Assembly: GCF_030269925.1 (NCBI RefSeq)
Contig: NC_085129.1
Location: forward strand, 16,793,501 to 16,857,500
Length of the DNA stretch: 64,000 bases
From: Bombyx mori
Lineage: Eukaryota; Arthropoda; Insecta; Lepidoptera; Bombycidae
Reading direction: 5' to 3'
Below the pieces are notes generated by a model, which was not told the origin of the DNA, made no database searches, and was given only the letters and a program-made list of their open reading frames with translations. The translations under genes were made by a program, and so were the position numbers. Of this stretch, positions 62,651 through 64,000 are shown piece by piece; within the stretch, counting starts at the first letter, position 1; each line of letters begins with the position of its first letter.

Positions 62651-62720
62651 GTGTTAATTGCGGACCGAAAAAACGACTGGTCGAATTGAATGGTCAAGAG
62701 CATCCGCACTTAATATGCAT
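62651..62720 (+). repeat. 70-bp direct repeat, left copy
   Basis: TGTGTTAATTGCGGACCGAA to ATCCGCACTTAATAT; matches 63094-63163. Confidence 0.85.
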
Positions 62721-62724
62721 TTTT

Positions 62725-63010
62725 TTTCCTACCTATGCTGATAGTCTTGAGAGGCTATATCAGCGTTACCCTAGCGTGTGGGTGAGCTCGCGGGGCTCAA
62801 GCCGGAGGTGTTGCTAATACTGGCCCTAACAAAAGCAGTGTTTCGCAGAATCTACCACCGGATCGGAATCGCGACCCACTGAGAAGATCCGGCGAGAAAC
62901 TCAGTGGGCTGTGTCTATTGGTTAATTTACTCGCCGAGCCCTTCGTCGCAAGCGACGGTTTCGACGAGGACGGTGACCCGTGCTTGGGAGACCTAAAAGC
63001 ATCGAGAGTG
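62725..63010 (-). mobile_element. BMC1-like LINE tail between two 70-bp direct repeats
   Basis: 3' UTR plus about 35 codons of ORF. Flanked by the duplicates at 62651-62720 and 63094-63163. Confidence 0.8.
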
Positions 63011-63093
63011 AATCCGGGGGATCCGACAAGACTTGTTTCGAGCGACGGCGGCTTTCCGTTGCCCCGTCGCGGTCAATCAACCGACAAATGGTA

Positions 63094-63163
63094 TTATGTG
63101 TTAATTGCGAACCGAAAAATCGACTGGTTGAATCGAATGGTCAAGGACTTCCGCACTTAATAT
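63094..63163 (+). repeat. 70-bp direct repeat, right copy
   Basis: TGTGTTAATTGCGAACCGAA to TTCCGCACTTAATAT; about 88% identical to the left copy. Confidence 0.85.
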
Positions 63164-63364
63164 ACCATCAAAGAGCTCCCTCGAGTTGAATAGCACAGAA
63201 GTGAACAAGACAAGGTCTAGGACTAGGTATCCGTGTACCGTAGAAACCGACCACTTGTATATATAGTCCTTCTTCGTAGTCGGATTCTCTTGGCAGAGTA
63301 GTCGTGGCTGCCAATGGACAGGGTTGCATTTCGTCGTCGCCGTTCGTATCCAAGGCAGCCGCAT

Positions 63365-63503
63365 GTTTTTTTTGCTTAGGTGGTTGGACGATCTCACAGC
63401 CCACCTGGTGTTTAGTGGTTACTGGAGCCCATAGACATCTACAACGTACATGCGCCACCCACCTTGAGGTATAAGTTCTAAAGTCTCAAGTATAGTTACA
63501 AGT
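63365..63503 (-). repeat. Bm1 SINE 3' part
   Basis: Poly(T) to GTCTCAAGTATAGTTACAAG. Confidence 0.85.
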
Positions 63504-63525
63504 AAGTTCTCAAGTACGTAAGTTC

Positions 63526-63655
63526 ATTCGCGGACGCGTTAATACAAAAACGAACCAATTCGTGTTACCAACATTCTCATTTGAACAACAAACAAACACC
63601 TAAGACTCTTATCTGCTAACGTATACGACAAATACAAACAGACAAACATTTATTC
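63526..63655 (+). repeat. Dispersed duplicate, right copy
   Basis: Same 130-bp segment as 6376-6508. Each is followed by a MITE family 1 terminus. Confidence 0.8.
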
Positions 63656-63692
63656 GTATCGCTTAAAACAAATAGCCTTTCAACCCTCGAAT
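63656..63692 (+). mobile_element. MITE family 1, terminal stub
   Basis: Only the right terminus remains (CGCTTAAAACAAATAGCC then CAACCCTCGA). Confidence 0.6.
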
Positions 63693-64000
63693 TACAGATA
63701 ATAAACACCAATCAAACCCGTTCATCACACGAAGGATTGCCCAACGAATCAAAGCCACGACCCTCGGCTCAGCCGTTAGGGCTCCTGGCAACCGAGTCAG
63801 TCACTAACATAATATTCACTTCAATAAAACACAAAACAGAACAGTTAATCTTATTTAAACGTTCTTAACAATAGTCTAAATTAAATAGAGACGTGGTTTT
63901 CAGATAACCATAAAACAGGATGAACGTAGTGTTAAATGACGTCATAGCTGTCTAGTCTCGGTAGTAGGAGCGAGATAGCGAGACGCTCTGGTTCTCGCAT
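63693..64000. other. Right edge of the window
   Basis: TGACGTCA at 63937 and a CTCGGTAGTAGGAGCGAG / GCGAGACGCTC patch at the very end; nothing assigned. Confidence 0.4.

Noticed and set aside
1..64000. CRISPR arrays, bacterial operons, rRNA
   Set aside because: Nuclear insect DNA; no regularly spaced short repeats with unique spacers and no rRNA match, including at the R1-element target.

Overview
The window is nuclear DNA of a moth, almost certainly the silkworm Bombyx mori or a very close relative. About 30 copies or fragments of a tRNA-derived SINE that I recognise as Bm1 are scattered through it, with many 5'-truncated tails of a Jockey-type LINE that I take to be BMC1. The unique sequence is AT-rich and genes have short exons with GT-AG introns.

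The only complete host gene I can build is on the minus strand: a copper-transporting P1B-type ATPase (ATP7). It runs from a short leader exon at 36864-36880 to a stop codon at 14211-14213. I traced 27 coding exons by hand. All splice phases agree and together give 1163 codons plus stop. In order the protein has four GMTCxxC metal-binding domains, TM1-TM4 with a Met/His-rich first loop, the TGES actuator motif, the CPC copper site, DKTGT, SEHP, TGDN, GDGVND, the YN and MxxSS segments of TM7-TM8, and a 46-residue cytosolic tail. Its introns are packed with Bm1, LINE tails, MITEs and a Helitron, often within 60 bp of a splice site. A Bm1 copy just after the stop supplies the first AATAAA signals. 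Two further first-exon-like segments lie upstream on the same strand, at 41109-41162 and 57047-57099. The second is phase-compatible with ATP7 exon 2.

The second major object, at 41409-48226 on the plus strand, is an apparently complete R1-clade non-LTR retrotransposon. It has a GC-rich 5' UTR with two duplicated blocks, an intact gag-like ORF1 with CCHC knuckles, an intact ORF2 (APE endonuclease, reverse transcriptase, CCHC finger) joined through a TAATG overlap, a 3' UTR and a poly(A). It is flanked by a perfect 11-bp target-site duplication in non-rDNA sequence. Its first nucleotides fold by hand into an HDV-ribozyme-like arrangement, the most interesting signal in the window.

The rest is repeat mosaic. 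There are two defective DD37D mariners (10226-11527 complete in length, 39244-40203 truncated), several families of non-autonomous Helitrons (A|TC...CTAG|T), at least five MITE-like families, RTE-like LINE fragments, nested insertions, tandem duplications, and a strong excess of the palindrome TGACGTCA. No tRNA or rRNA gene and no CRISPR was seen. Family names are from memory; coordinates of degraded repeats are approximate to about 10 bp.
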